The translations under genes and the position numbers were made by a program. The notes under the pieces were generated by a model. The model ran no database searches. It had not been told where the DNA came from and saw only the letters and a program-made list of their open reading frames with translations. Of a stretch of DNA of 64,000 bases, positions 1-10,855 are shown in pieces. The stretch covers positions 42,675,501 through 42,739,500 of the forward strand of contig JAYKKI010000013.1 in assembly GCA_039881145.1 (NCBI GenBank), in the 5' to 3' direction. The stretch is from Druceiella hillmani. Lineage: Eukaryota > Arthropoda > Insecta > Lepidoptera > Hepialidae. The stretch's first letter is position 1. Each line of letters begins with the position of its first letter.

Positions 1-1157
1 GATATACACAACTCTAACCGTATTTTCAAATTTAGGAGCCTACAACTGGCTTATTTTTTGGTTTTTCATTTTTTCCAAGACTGGTTTTTAATTAACTTAT
101 ATTTCACAATGTTCTACGAAAAATATAAAAAATTTCGATTGTGGCAACTACCATATTATTAAGCTATATTATTTGCCAAGAACCAGGGGGTGTAGCGACT
201 ATAAATAAACTATAGAACTAACTATAGATTTTAAACTATATATTTTTAGTTGCACATTATGCAAGACATGTGAATAGATGGGGTTTTCTTATGTTATACA
301 GCACAGGATCGCAGGAAATAAGGAATGTATTATGTATAATGCAGATCAATGACTTTTGTCGATGGTGAGTCGACGGCCGACTGTAGACTTTTGCCGGTTA
401 AGATTGGTGGCAGACTTACTATCGACTCTCATTCTATATGTAAAGAGGGCATGCGCAGCCTACTAAATGTCTCCCATCTTCATCAATGCATGTTCAGTTG
501 TATGTTCCGTCCCCATTTCCCAGTTGACGTGTTTTAACTTATAACAGATAGGCTAGAATACATCCAATTTTTTTAGGATGTGAGCATTAAAGAACTTTTG
601 TAGGATATCAGCATTAAAGATATTAAATGTTATATTTTTCCGATTATTGTCTTTGTATGTTTTTTTCTTTATGGGTGTATCACAACTAAATGAAGGCTAG
701 ATTTTTCGATATAGCATACGGTTTTAGAATTGATACAATGTCGATGGGTTGAGAAGTTAGGTAAAAAATATTAATATACACACAAAATTTAATTACTTCA
801 AATTACTAGGAAAAACTTGTTTAAAATTGCTTTCATTACCTCTTTTTTGTTACTGTACGGTTACTAAACAATGAGGAAACTATATAATATTAAAAAACGT
901 GGTGACTGCTTCTGGCTAGTCCAAAACTAAGGGCGAACGAGTTACGTTGCGCTATTATATTTGGTCTGTATTTTATAACAGTAAACTGGAATACTAACAG
1001 ATTGATGGGTATGTTTGTCTTTGTCAGTATTATTTTTCTATGATGTCGAGCGGAGAAGAGAATTATAAGGATGGTATGTCTTTGAACAATGTGTAAGGAC
1101 ATAGCAATAAAAATATTTATTGTAAAAAATTTAATTTGTCTCTTGCTACATTTCTAG
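1..1157 (+). other. RCC1: Intron of RCC1 upstream of the first visible exon
   Basis: AT-rich sequence with no coding signal. It ends in a splice acceptor (tttctag) directly before the first visible RCC1 exon. The 5' exons of the gene, covering most of the propeller, must lie left of the window. It holds one dispersed repeat (366-507) listed separately; nothing else is recognised. Confidence 0.7.
366..507. repeat. Dispersed repeat, copy A (partner at 9865-9967)
   Basis: This block and 9865-9967 share a series of short blocks in the same order (for example gacttttgccgg, then a pyrimidine-rich stretch, then aaatgtctc or taatgtctc, then catatgttc or gtatgttc). The copies are diverged and differ by indels, as expected for an old short interspersed element. 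The class is unknown. The short open frame across it is not conserved between the copies. Confidence 0.5.
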
Positions 1158-1279
1158 GTTGGGTCTGGGCGAAGATAGCGGCGATGCGGAGAGGTTGGTG
1201 GCGGTGCCAACGCTGACTGAAAAGAAGTGTGTCAGTATAGCAGCCGGAACCAGCACATCATTTGCAGTCACTGATGCGG
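1158..1279 (+). CDS. RCC1: RCC1 exon: penultimate propeller repeat (partial gene)
   Basis: Regulator of chromosome condensation, the nuclear guanine-nucleotide exchange factor that binds nucleosomes and loads GTP onto Ran. The exon follows a tttctag acceptor. It opens with one base completing a split codon (Gln expected from the GQLG motif), then reads LGLGED, and ends in FAVTDAG, the signature end of an RCC1 repeat. It has 40 whole codons plus one base at each end, with donor gtatga. The final G joins the next exon to give AGEVYAWGMG, matching the last blade of animal RCC1 without a gap. GC content and codon use rise sharply over the flanking introns. Earlier exons and the start codon are outside the window. 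Confidence 0.93.
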
Positions 1280-1745
1280 GTATGATTATCCTTGTCGTAA
1301 TTATTAAAAAAACTTTGTAGATAATGATAAAGTGACAAAACCGAGTAAATGTTAAAAAACTATTTCAACACATGTTACCCGTTCGCAAGTATCTTGTTGT
1401 TGCTACAAGTAAAGGTTAGTACAAACATTTTTACAGCATACTTGCAACCTTGTTGATACCCCACATGTAGTCTTAATAAAACTGATTTTATAAACTGAAA
1501 AAATGGCCAATCTGTTGATTTTTATTTCTAGTTTTCTATAAAAATTACCAATCTGCCAATTTTTATTTCTAGTTTTTTATGTGATCAAAGTTTTTCTTGG
1601 GTTTCGGTGCTAATTTGTTTTATTTTTGATCGGTGAAAATTGATTTGGAAAGGAAAGAACCTCCATACATACAACATACTGAATCTACCAAATACATACT
1701 ATGTACGTACAACATACTCAATTTATCAATAATAATTTACTTTTA

Positions 1746-2535
1746 TTGAACATATTTGGCGTTAATTTTGTAGAAATTCATTATAATTTAATTTTTCATA
1801 ACTAAATGAAACTACGTGATGTATTATTTCTGCTTTATTTAAATTATTAAATACGACATAGGTTTTGTTGTATGACAATATCTTCAGATGGGCAATTTGT
1901 AAAGATGAACTCTTAGGAACATCCAACAGCATTTATATATTACAAAAACAATAGCGGAAGTCGGATTTGTGTGGGTTTTCCCACTGTTTACGTTAGTGAG
2001 TTTATTGTAGGGGAGCGGTATAGGTATGATTATACTTTTGAAAGTTATACAATATACAAGTATTTTAGTGAGGATAATAAATTAAATTGATGTTATTCTA
2101 TGAGGTTTATACAATGCAAATGTTCCAGTGTATGTAATAGAATTAAATGGATATTATTCTTAGTAATATATTTATACAATATCAAGGGTATCTGATGGTT
2201 GGAACAAGGTTATACAACTAATTATACATATGTCCTTTTTTTGTTTTGTTTTGTGATGTGTCTCCTTAGATGTGTGACAGGCTGAAACGATTTGAAGTGC
2301 ACTACAGTTATCAACGTTGTCTATCTATATTATGCCTAGAAGCCTCACTAAAATACTTCCACTATTGTTTTGTGTAATATATATGTTGTTGGAAGTGTCC
2401 AAAGAGTCAATTTTTACAAATTGCCCACCTAAACATGTTGTCATATAACGAAACCTAGGTTGTGGTTAATAATTTAAATAAAGCAGAAATAATACTACAT
2501 CACGTAATTTAATTTAGTTGTGAAAAATTAAATCG
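1746..2535. mobile_element. Foldback Penelope-like element, locus 1
   Basis: Two arms, about 1746-1962 (minus orientation) and 2356-2535 (plus orientation), are inverted copies of one sequence around a unique centre of about 390 bp. An 11-bp direct repeat, atttactttta, flanks the whole (1735-1745 and 2536-2546) and looks like a target-site duplication. The arms match the elements at 31.79 and 51.46 kb. Each arm carries a damaged hammerhead-like core: in the left arm GAAA has become AAAA, and in the right arm CUGANGA has become CUAAACA. The head-to-head layout and variable target duplications fit pseudo-LTRs of Penelope-like elements. No reverse transcriptase remains. Confidence 0.65.
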
Positions 2536-2836
2536 ATTTACTTTTAATAATTATTTTGTGGAGCAGTGCGTTTTATTAGCTTTCCACATAAATTAATACT
2601 CAATATAAATTTTTAATGACCCAATATGACAGCTTATGTAACAATGGAGAATATACAAGACGTCGCTAAAAATTGTCCACAGCCATATCACAAGAACTTT
2701 TAGTTGTGTATATATCAATCAATGTTGTATCATGTTACTTTACGAATGATGTAAATATTATGGAATTATTAGCCTTTAAACAGATGTCCGAATGTTGTAT
2801 CATCTTAAAACATTTATTTTGATAGATACGTACATT

Positions 2837-3334
2837 AAAATGGCACCTTATTTCACTTAACATAAATGTAGCTAAAACAGTGGACTTTACGGCTGACTAT
2901 AAGTTTAAATATTTCTTTTGATAAATTAGTAAATTTAGCCTTAATCGTAGAATTAATTGGGTGAACTAAAAAGTAAAACAACAAATTTTTATAGTTATTT
3001 TATAAAAATTGTGTTATTTATTAGTTACCAACAAACATCTTATATATTTCATCTCGGAAAAATTCCAGAAATGCGAATAAAATCCATACTCAAGAATTGA
3101 GGAATGTCTCTGATCCATATACATTACCAAATGATACTTTAGTAAAATACTTTCGACTATTTATATAATTATAATAAAATTACTCGATGCGCAACAAAAC
3201 AAAATAAATCTCCTATCATCCATAGATAAAGTAGAACTGTCATCGTCGGCGAAATAGCTCCATCCTTTTCTTTCTGCTTGTAAAATTATATGATGCTATT
3301 CCATTTTCTCAAGCCATCGAAAAATAGCATTACG
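2837..3334. repeat. Dispersed ~500-bp repeat, copy A (partner 10323-10855)
   Basis: It aligns in the same orientation with 10323-10855. Both copies start aaaatggcaccttattt, share atgtctctgatccat in the middle, and end near ccatccttttcttt. Both lie in RCC1 introns. On the minus strand each holds broken open frames with the shared residues KEKDGAI, so this may be the decayed coding end of a larger transposon. I cannot name the family. Confidence 0.6.
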
Positions 3335-3404
3335 TTAATGAGATTTTTAAAGCAAATATTAAGGCAACCGTTATATCGTCTATCTCGTATACAGTCAATC
3401 GGAA

Positions 3405-3490
3405 TATTAGTCCAGCGATGCTCGATGACCGGCCGGGACTTGAACCCGGGTCCCTGTGGTGAGATGCGCTGTCAAAGGTGATCAATCAAA
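3405..3490 (-). mobile_element. tRNA-like SINE fragment with Pol III B box
   Basis: Read on the minus strand, 3447-3435 gives gggttcaagtccc, a good match to the internal B box of tRNA promoters (GGTTCRANNCC), set in a T-arm-like hairpin. There is no credible acceptor stem, anticodon arm or A box at the right spacing, so it is not a functional tRNA gene. It is best read as the head of a tRNA-derived SINE. Confidence 0.45.
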
Positions 3491-3861
3491 CACATTACGG
3501 CAACCACTAATGACAATGGCTATTGTTGTGCGTTAACTAATGTGTACGTTAAATAAAGTAAGTGATACAACATAGGGCTTGTTCTCGATCTATTTTTGTT
3601 CTTGTGGAACAGACAGAATATGGGAACAAGAGGATATGATCTCCTGGCAATAAATGTTAGTGTTATATACTCTATTGATGTCAACCATAAATAAGTGACA
3701 GCACCATAACCAAAAGTTTACTAATTTATACAAATAAAGGAACATTGAAGAATCAAAGACTCGGAGGCAGTATGGTATTCATACATCTTTGCTTATCAAA
3801 TCGCAGCATGGAATGGATTAAAATGTATCATTTTTTTTATTGTAATTCGTTTCTTTTATAG

Positions 3862-4016
3862 GTGAGGTCTACGCCTGGGGCATGGGGAGCGAGGGTCAGC
3901 TGGGTACGGGCGCAGAGGAGGATGTTGCCACTCCACTCCTGATCACAGGGAAGGCGCTTCAGGGTCGGCGTGCTGTTAAAGTTTCTGCGGGTGGTCAGCA
4001 TACCGTATTACTAGTG
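3862..4016 (+). CDS. RCC1: RCC1 exon: last propeller blade
   Basis: This exon completes the split Gly codon and reads GEVYAWGMGSEGQLGTG at its start. It ends in a run containing VSAGGQHTVLLV. Both are the hallmark residues of the final RCC1 repeat and closely follow the C-terminal end of the vertebrate protein's propeller. It has two bases plus 51 codons and so ends in phase 0. The acceptor is ttttatag and the donor gtgagt. In RCC1 proteins the propeller's one face contacts Ran while loops and tails hold the histone H2A-H2B acidic patch and DNA; this exon supplies structural blade residues. Confidence 0.95.
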
Positions 4017-6178
4017 GTGAGTTTAGATAGAACAAAATTTTAAACCAAACAGTGGCGGTTTAAGTAAATACATTGCCTATCGTATGAAATAAATGAAAAA
4101 TCTTACATGTTAAAACAAAATTGATCCTTATAAGCTGTCCCTACGTGGTGAACGATATTCGTTTGTAATTAGAAGAGTCTAGAAATCTAAGCTTTATTGA
4201 TATACGATGACGTGGAATAAGTGGGTTGACAAAGTCTTAAACCTGCACTACACTACTCGTGAAGTTGATCAAAGTTGGGCGAAGAGAATAGTGTAGAGGG
4301 GTACTTCGATTCGCATTGTGCAACCTTGCCTCAGGTACCTACCGATTGCTGTCAGTTTTTTGCACCCAAATCAGTGGACTTTGCGAAGTTACACGAAGCG
4401 TCTTACTACACTACTCAGCGTACTTCAGTCTGTAAATAGATGTCGTACTGTTTACACATGGGTGAGTGCGGGGGACTCACGCTTACTGAACTCCTCGCGA
4501 GGTTGCACGAGTGTGTAGTCACATACTTTGGACTGCAATCAACTTCAATAAACACTTCCTCGAGGTAAATTCTTGAGTAGTGTAGAGGCGTATTAGACTT
4601 GTAAATGAAATCCATCCTTCTGTCTTTACTTTGTGTAAAATATTCCACTGTTTTCATGGCAAATTAATCTAAAGTTGCAAGAAAATCTATTAAATCTGAA
4701 CTTTCAACCTGGCCGCTGAGGGGACTTCAAACATGATACAGGATTTTATACCGTCAACAATTCTTCACAAGATATGTTTGTTTTTACTTACCAAATGTCG
4801 TAATATAGATGCCTGAGAACCACTATCTAATTGTAAACGAGTTTTGATTTTACCGAGTAATGCTAAATTATAAATAACGTTTGACTTATATTGAATTGAA
4901 GAGTAGTGTTTTTAATTTCCTCATTTAGATGTTAAGATTCGTAACGCTATTTTTCGACCAGACATCAGAACTATTGTAAATAAAGTAAGGAAAAGAAAAA
5001 AGCGTTAATTTGGTCACAACCAGAAATCCACGAGTTTTTGTTATGTACATACATACGAGTTTTGTGATCTTAAACAAAGAGTGAAAGTTTTGTTTTTAAA
5101 CTAACAATTTTGCACTAAATTGAACATAGTGCGGAGTGACTAGATTTTTTTAAAACCATTTTTTTTATCAAACGTCAGTAAATCACCACTTTTAATACAT
5201 TACACCGTATTCATTATTTAATATTACGATAAATTGCGACAATAAAATATATTGTTAGGATTTTACGGTAATAAATAAGAATTAGATATTTGTGACAAAT
5301 GATAAATTTGCGCAATGTACTGAGGCAGCGAGACGACTGTGTCGGGTGACATCTATGTCACGGTTGCAAGGCGTTGATTGATCGCGTTCGTAAATTGTTT
5401 TCGATAAGTTTAAATTGTGGTATAAAAGATCTAGTTTAAATTGTATTTACTTTAATTAACGTAAACATTTAAAAGTTATATTTTACATAACATAATTTCA
5501 AAGGAAAATTATGGTGATATTGAAATAATAGTTTTGAGTCACTAAAATACACTTGAAAAAATATCTTCTTTTACGAATGTATCCATATTTAATTTTTGCA
5601 TCGAAAATATTTAGGACAGCACCCCAATGCTCTATATGAATTGCGAATTTAGGTTTTCGTTAATGATACAATTTTTCCAATATTTTATATGAGAGCCTGG
5701 TATTGTACCGGGGCATCTTACGACGCAGCCCGTAACTACATATATAACATATACGTATGTACGGCGTTTGTAGAGAAATCTGATATTTGCAAACTTTACA
5801 TTCGTTTTTAAATTTTTCGTCACTTATTTTATCGTAATGGCTTTAAAATTTAATCTGCAAAATAATTAATATTTGTTCTCACATTTACGAGAATAAAGTA
5901 AGGTTTGATAAAAAAATGAAAAAGTAAGGTTCCTTTTTTGACATTCAGATAGGAGGGTATAGCCCCATAGCCCTTTAGATAGGATCGCCACTGAAACCAA
6001 ACCAACTCATTAAGCATTATCTTTAAAAATAGAAATTTATTGTTTTTTTATTTGAAATGGGTTTTCAGAAAACAAAAAACCTTTTTTGAATTTTCAGTAT
6101 TGTTAATCAGGTAAGATATATTTATCAACAATCTTATTGGTAATAGTGTACAGTAAAATTCTTTCTCGCCACATCCAG
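4017..6178 (+). other. RCC1: RCC1 intron
   Basis: This intron lies between donor gtgagt and acceptor catccag. It holds a MITE (4238-4594). The rest is AT-rich with no coding signal. The small open frames here do not resemble proteins. A CpG-richer patch near 5310-5400 has no recognisable function. Confidence 0.7.
4238..4594. mobile_element. MITE with CTACACTACTC inverted ends, copy A
   Basis: The left end reads cctgcactacactactcgtg and the right end contains gagtagtgtagagg, its near complement. Internal sub-terminal repeats of the same word (gaatagtgtagagg, ctacactactcagcg) recur. The same family, in the opposite orientation, lies at 24232-24520. It has no coding capacity; frames crossing it are accidental. 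A short non-autonomous DNA transposon is the simplest reading, but I could not fix the target duplication. Confidence 0.65.
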
Positions 6179-6385
6179 GCCAACGTGGAAGATGGTGCAG
6201 ATGGTGATGATCAGTCAGCAGTGAGCACCAGCTCTGCCCAGGAGGTGGAAGCCAAGACGAGTGTATCAACACCTGCCCCCTTGAAGCCGGAAGTGGAGAA
6301 GATGGAGTCGGGTAAAGAAGAGGTGACCAGCTCAACTGCTGAGCGTATGGACGTGGATGAAGAGACAAAACCCCCCGGGGAGCCT
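6179..6385 (+). CDS. RCC1: RCC1 exon: acidic Ser/Thr-rich linker after the propeller
   Basis: This phase 0-to-0 exon has 69 codons, acceptor catccag and donor gtaagt. It follows directly on the last propeller residues (…HTVLLV). It encodes a low-complexity, Glu/Asp/Ser/Thr-rich linker that starts ANVEDGADGDD and contains MDVDEETKPPGEP near its end. There is no folded domain. It is followed by two alternative endings, both phase 0: the basic exon at 8091 and the acidic pair at 13489 and 15713. The start codon of the longest open frame over this region lies in the intron and is not used. Confidence 0.88.
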
Positions 6386-6689
6386 GTAAGTTTTGTATCT
6401 TCTATTAAGTACAGCTGTTGTCAGGGTCTAGCCATGGGAAGATTGGTTGTGTAATTATATAAAAAGCAATTTTTTTCAGTATAGAAAAATTTGTTTGAGT
6501 ACGACAAGTATTTGCCTGGTTATTAGAAACGGTTTTGTAAATAACAAAATTCTATTCTATAGCAAAGTTTATTCTGAAAGCATATGTAAGGAGTTAAACA
6601 GGCAAATATTTGTTAAAGTATAGGTTCAAAACATGGGTTAAAAACCGAAAATCTAATTCAATGACATGTATACTGTTGACGCCGTTTAA

Positions 6690-6842
6690 AATGATGTAAT
6701 AATAATATTGGTCTCATTTTTTCCTCTAAACCCTCTCCATGTTTTAGTTTTTCTTTATGTTTCAAAGGGTCTTTTGCTGGGTTATATATATTTTAGTATG
6801 TTAGGCATTCGATGTTATTTGCAAAAGCCAATAGCAAATGTT
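6690..6842. repeat. Direct repeat, copy A (partner 8636-8785)
   Basis: It shares taataatattgg, tttcaaagggtctt/tttcaaaaggtctt, and the end word gcaaaagccaatagcaaa/gcaaacgccgatagcaaa with 8636-8785 in the same order and orientation. The two copies straddle the basic RCC1 terminal exon. The exon itself ends in a similar word (agcaaacgccaatag), which may be chance or part of the same repeat. Confidence 0.55.
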
Positions 6843-7037
6843 TTGGAAAATGCAATTGGCCCACATTTCTTTATATGTTAAATATTTTGTCAAAATACAA
6901 GAAAGTGTGTATTATGCAGTTATAATAATTAAGTACAGGGTGACCGAGCGTTGTTCGGTGTATTTTGAGTTTCCAATAGGAATGTGAAATTGTTCGTTTG
7001 AGGTATTAGATTTGTTTTGAATCTCAATAGAATGGTC

Positions 7038-7314
7038 TCCTTCCCCTTGTCGTTCTCTTCCCCTGCCACTTCCCCCTCGCCTTTGTGTTCGCTTTCGTAT
7101 TCGCCTTCCCATTCGGCATCGTGTGCGCCTTAGCGCTCGCCTTCCTCTTCCCCTTTCCCTTCCTCCTTTCCCTTGTCTTCCACTTTATCTTCCACTTCAG
7201 CCCCTCCTTCTCCCCTCCCACTCCCTCTCTTCCCCCCTCTGATCACACCTTTCCCCTCCCCTTCCACTCCCCTTCCCCTACCTTCCCTTCCCCTTCCCCT
7301 CCCCTTCCCCGATT
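7038..7314 (+). repeat. RCC1: Long polypyrimidine (C/T) tract in RCC1 intron
   Basis: About 280 bases are almost pure C and T on the + strand, made of variants of cccctt and ccttcc, and denser in C toward the end. It is a decayed simple repeat. Such tracts can form triplex DNA and bind polypyrimidine-tract proteins. It lies 0.8 kb before the alternative basic terminal exon. Confidence 0.85.
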
Positions 7315-8090
7315 GAAGTTATCTATTAATCTTCATAATTAATAACTAAATCAATTAATTATGACTTTACTAGAAAGAGACTTTTTTTTAAATGGATACC
7401 ATTTCCACAATAATTAACCAATATGGCTAATCTTCTAAATTATTGAATATAATCAGCGAAGCAATAAATATACCAAATTTCATCGAAATTGTTGGAGCCG
7501 TTTCTGAGAAACCATGTATATTGTCAGGAAGACTGTAAAGTTTATCTGGGTTAATTTATATTTGTGGACGACACGAGAGAATTTATGGCAACTGTTTGAC
7601 AAACGTTGTGTATTGAAATTAACAGTTAATCATTTTGTTAGATTATCTTGCATGTCACTGAGTTAAAATTTGAGTTCTTTTAGATATATTTTGAAATTTT
7701 AAGCGGATGATAGTACATATGACTGTACACTAACATTACCCGCATTGTAAGAGTTAATGCGATATTGTAAGCGCAATGCTCTAGCTATACATCGTTCTAG
7801 CTTTTGTTAGCTAAAAACTTGGGGTTTGGTGTTCTAGAACTTGTGACCAATTTTTATTTAGCCTTTCAATAATATTATTAAGAAAAATTTATTTCAACCT
7901 AAGTTCAGTATTCATACACTAAAGTCAATATTTAAAAAAAAATTGAGTTGTTAGGTTTGCCAAATATGCACATATCGTAACATACTTATGACAATATACT
8001 TTATGAAACATGTTGATACGTTTAAATTACTAAAACAAAATTTACTACGATATCTTCTTCAAGACAACCTACCCCCCAAAAAATATTCAG

Positions 8091-8219
8091 GTTCCGCGGC
8101 GTCGAGGTCGCGTCTCCGCATCGGGGACGAGGAAAACGCCAGGCGGAGCCCACAAGAAGGAAACAAAACCCAAAGCATCAGTACGAAAGAAGCCAAATAC
8201 TACTAGCAAACGCCAATAG
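8091..8219 (+). CDS. RCC1: RCC1 alternative terminal exon: basic C-terminal tail
   Basis: This exon opens after acceptor atattcag in phase 0, which matches the phase 0 end of 6385. It encodes 42 residues and then a TAG. The peptide begins VPRRRGRVSASG and ends TTSKRQ. It has 15 Lys/Arg and a single acidic residue. Such a tail would bind DNA or act as a nuclear localisation signal, as basic tails of RCC1 proteins do in general. Its GC content is well above the intron's, and all codons are open. Using it ends translation before the acidic exons, so the two endings are mutually exclusive. A possible poly(A) signal (aataaa) follows at 8904-8909. It could be the ancestral ending; that is inference. 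Confidence 0.82.
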   Translation, partial: VPRRRGRVSASGTRKTPGGAHKKETKPKASVRKKPNTTSKRQ

Positions 8220-8334
8220 GATACATAGAACCACCGCTCATACACGAAACACGGTCATCTCCCATTACCCTTTGTTGGTAGTTTTAGTTTGTGTTTGTCC
8301 ATTTTGGTTATATATATATCCGTGTTTAGAGGCG

Positions 8335-8440
8335 TATACCCTGTTTGACACCTTTTGCAATTGCGCGGAAATGAAATATGCCAACTTTATGAAAGACGGA
8401 CTGTCTGTGATACGTTTTGAAAGGTTTTAAACAGGGTATA
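8335..8440. mobile_element. Short MITE with TATACCCTGTTT inverted ends
   Basis: The left end, tataccctgttt (8335-8346), is the exact complement of the right end, aaacagggtata (8429-8440). The match goes on imperfectly inward (acacctttt against aaaggtttt). It is flanked by TA, as for Tc1/mariner-type MITEs. It is 106 bp long and non-coding, and lies just after the basic RCC1 exon, within its probable 3' UTR. Confidence 0.65.
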
Positions 8441-9250
8441 TATATGATAGCTTATTTTAGTTAGGAATGTCATAGCTTTGAAAACAGCTAGAAATATACA
8501 TTAGGAAATAGCCTTTGCAGCACCGATAGTCTTCGCCTTATATTTTTTAATTTCTGGTGGTAGTTTCAGTGTTTGTCCATTTTTGTTTAAAAAGACCTTA
8601 TTCAAAGATATTTAATATACTCAGTTTCGATGCCTTTTGAAATATGATAATAATATTGGCCTCTAGTTTTTTCCAAAGATTCTCAATATTTTATATTTTT
8701 CTTACATATTTCAAAAGGTCTTCGATAGTGTATATAATTTAGCATGTCAGGTATTAGATATTATTTGCAAACGCCGATAGCAAAATAGAAAAATCATTCT
8801 TACACACAGTCATTGACTTGCTCATTATTGCTACTTCTATGTTTTTTTAAGTATTTCATTTTTAGATGTATTTTCAAAACGAGTATATTATTTGAAATAA
8901 GGCAATAAAATTATATTATTTTTTAATAGAGCTAATGAGAAACAGAATTTTAGAAGATTACTTTTTGTTAGTTGTAATATGTTTTATATGTCCGTGACTA
9001 CATAGGTATTCAAAATTGGAAGTTGATAATATAAATACTGGAGGAGGAGTCAAAAAATTAGATTTTTAAACCGTAATGCATAGTCCTTTATTGGTTGGTA
9101 TTTGTAATAAATGTCATCTTGGGATCTAAAAGGTTTGGGTTCCTGTTATTAATCATTAATTACTGTTTCGTTAATTAGGAAAGTAACGAAATGGATCGAA
9201 GAAGAAATATGAAGATGGTGGAACTAATTCTTATACCCAATGTAAATTTG

Positions 9251-9680
9251 AATATGACAAAGCCATGGAGACGTAATTCTCTTTGATATCTGGAAGAGAA
9301 GAGTGAATACCATTTTTCGAAGTTCAGCTAAAGGAAATAATTATGACTATTGGAAAAATTTATAAAAAATCAATTGTTTGTTTGTGGTTCGTAATCGCCA
9401 ATAAATTCATGAGACAAAATTGTAATGTTCCATTCTAAACCTTGAAGTATTTTTAGTGTTATAGAAACAATTTTGATTTTTTTTTGATACTATTAAAATA
9501 CTGAATGACATTTTACAATGTGAGAATGAAAATGTGAAAAACAAGATAATTATTTCAGAGAAAATCTTGAATTTTTGAATTTGAATAACTTCAGAACCGC
9601 CACGGACTTCGAAAAATAGTTTCCACTGTTCTTTTCAGGACATTAAAGAGAATTCCCTCTCTCACGACTTTGTCGTATTC
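9251..9680. repeat. Inverted repeat, ~80-bp arms and ~270-bp spacer
   Basis: The arm at 9251-9329 (aatatgacaaagcc … tttttcgaagttc) is the imperfect complement of 9601-9680 (gacttcgaaaaatag … tttgtcgtatt). This is a foldback structure inside the RCC1 intron. It may be a MITE, or two opposed copies of one repeat. No ends or target duplications are clear. Confidence 0.55.
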
Positions 9681-9864
9681 AATTTTATATCTTGTGTAGT
9701 TTATTATAAGTCATAATTAGTTTTAAAACTATTAATATAAAACTGACATGGTTCTTTGTCGATAATTTTAGGATATTTGTTGTTCTTGTTCGTCTTATTA
9801 GTGTAACTAACCTACATATATATTACTTTGGACTTGTGCGCAATGTACATATCCGACTTTAGTA

Positions 9865-9967
9865 GGTCAGCAGCCGATAAATGCTGACTTTTGCCGGATG
9901 TCGGAGGCCAACTTTCCATCGAAGCCGTCAACTAATGTCTCTGTCAGTGCATCTTTAGTCATATGTT
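9865..9967. repeat. Dispersed repeat, copy B (partner at 366-507)
   Basis: See the partner: it shares gacttttgccgg, the taatgtctc block and catatgttc in the same order. Both copies lie in RCC1 introns. Confidence 0.5.
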
Positions 9968-10322
9968 CTATATTTTTCTCAGATCAACGACAGTTAACAG
10001 TCGCTCTAATTTTTTTGTGCGTCTGACTCTGGTAGACTGTGATTGTCGGACAATTTCTGGTCATCAGTTCTTAATTTAATTCTTAATGTGTGAGTGCTAA
10101 TAATTGAATTTCAAATTCCATTAAGGAATATTATATGAAATCGGGACAAAAAGGAGTTTAGTCTAGATTTTAATCTGATTCTCAAGCATCTTCCCAGTGG
10201 AAGTCTTGTTTAAATCAGTCCAGTAGTTTTAGTGTGCTGTTCCAAAAAAGAAAAAAATTTATTGAAAATTGTTTTGGTTTCTATTCGATCCAATATATCT
10301 CATGTAAATCTATGTTTATTAA

Positions 10323-10855
10323 AAATGGCACCTTATTTGGCTTTACATAAAGGTAGCTAAAACAGCAGACGGATGTTTTGACTATACAGGTTATTTGAAT
10401 ATTTCTTTCATTAATTTAGTAAATATAACTACTATTGGAATTCATTGAGGAAATTGGAAGGTGGTCATCTAATTTTTATAGTTATCTTATAAAAATTGTG
10501 CCATCATTAAATTAAATACCTACAAACGATATTCTCATAACAATTTTTTTCATGTCCAGAAACACCAATAAAATCCCAGAATTGTATTCTGAGAGATGTC
10601 TCTGATCCATTTACGTTACCATGTAATCATTTCGTAAAATACTATCGACTATTTAAAGAAATAACTAAATTTCTAATCGACAATTTGAGGCCAACGTTGA
10701 AAGGGACAACCTTACTTGACGCAAAACCAAAATAAAATAATCTATGAAAATGCATCTTCTGTCATTGTAGACTTAATAGCCCCATCCTTTTCTTTTGTTT
10801 GTATAATTATGATGCTTTTCTTTTCTTTCAAACCAACGGAAAATAGTGTTAGCAT
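10323..10855. repeat. Dispersed ~530-bp repeat, copy B (partner 2837-3334)
   Basis: It starts aaaatggcaccttattt like its partner and ends after ccatccttttctttt. The minus-strand frame over 10742-10951 ends in residues KEKDGAIKSTM. The same words appear, in broken form, in the other copy, so the match reaches protein level and suggests a decayed coding segment of an unnamed transposon. Confidence 0.55.

Larger units (their letters stand above)
1280..3861 (+). other. RCC1: RCC1 intron filled with repeats
   Basis: This 2.6-kb intron runs from donor gtatga to acceptor ttttatag. It contains a foldback Penelope-like insertion (1746-2535), a dispersed repeat (2837-3334) and a tRNA-like SINE fragment (3405-3490). 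No further RCC1 coding sequence is expected, because the flanking exons join seamlessly within one conserved repeat. Confidence 0.75.
6386..8090 (+). other. RCC1: RCC1 intron with polypyrimidine tract
   Basis: This intron lies between the linker exon and the basic terminal exon. It holds one copy of a direct repeat (6690-6842) and a long C/T tract (7038-7314). At about 7460-7510 there is text typical of dispersed insect repeats. There are no coding signals. Confidence 0.65.

Noticed and set aside
3435..3447. A tRNA gene on the minus strand
   Set aside because: Only a B-box/T-arm-like segment is present; no acceptor stem or anticodon arm.
6137..6454. A 105-residue independent ORF
   Set aside because: It is the RCC1 linker exon plus intron on both sides; splice acceptor and donor fit exactly at 6179 and 6385.
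7024..7342. Pro/Phe- and Lys-rich ORFs on both strands
   Set aside because: Products of the polypyrimidine tract in the RCC1 intron.
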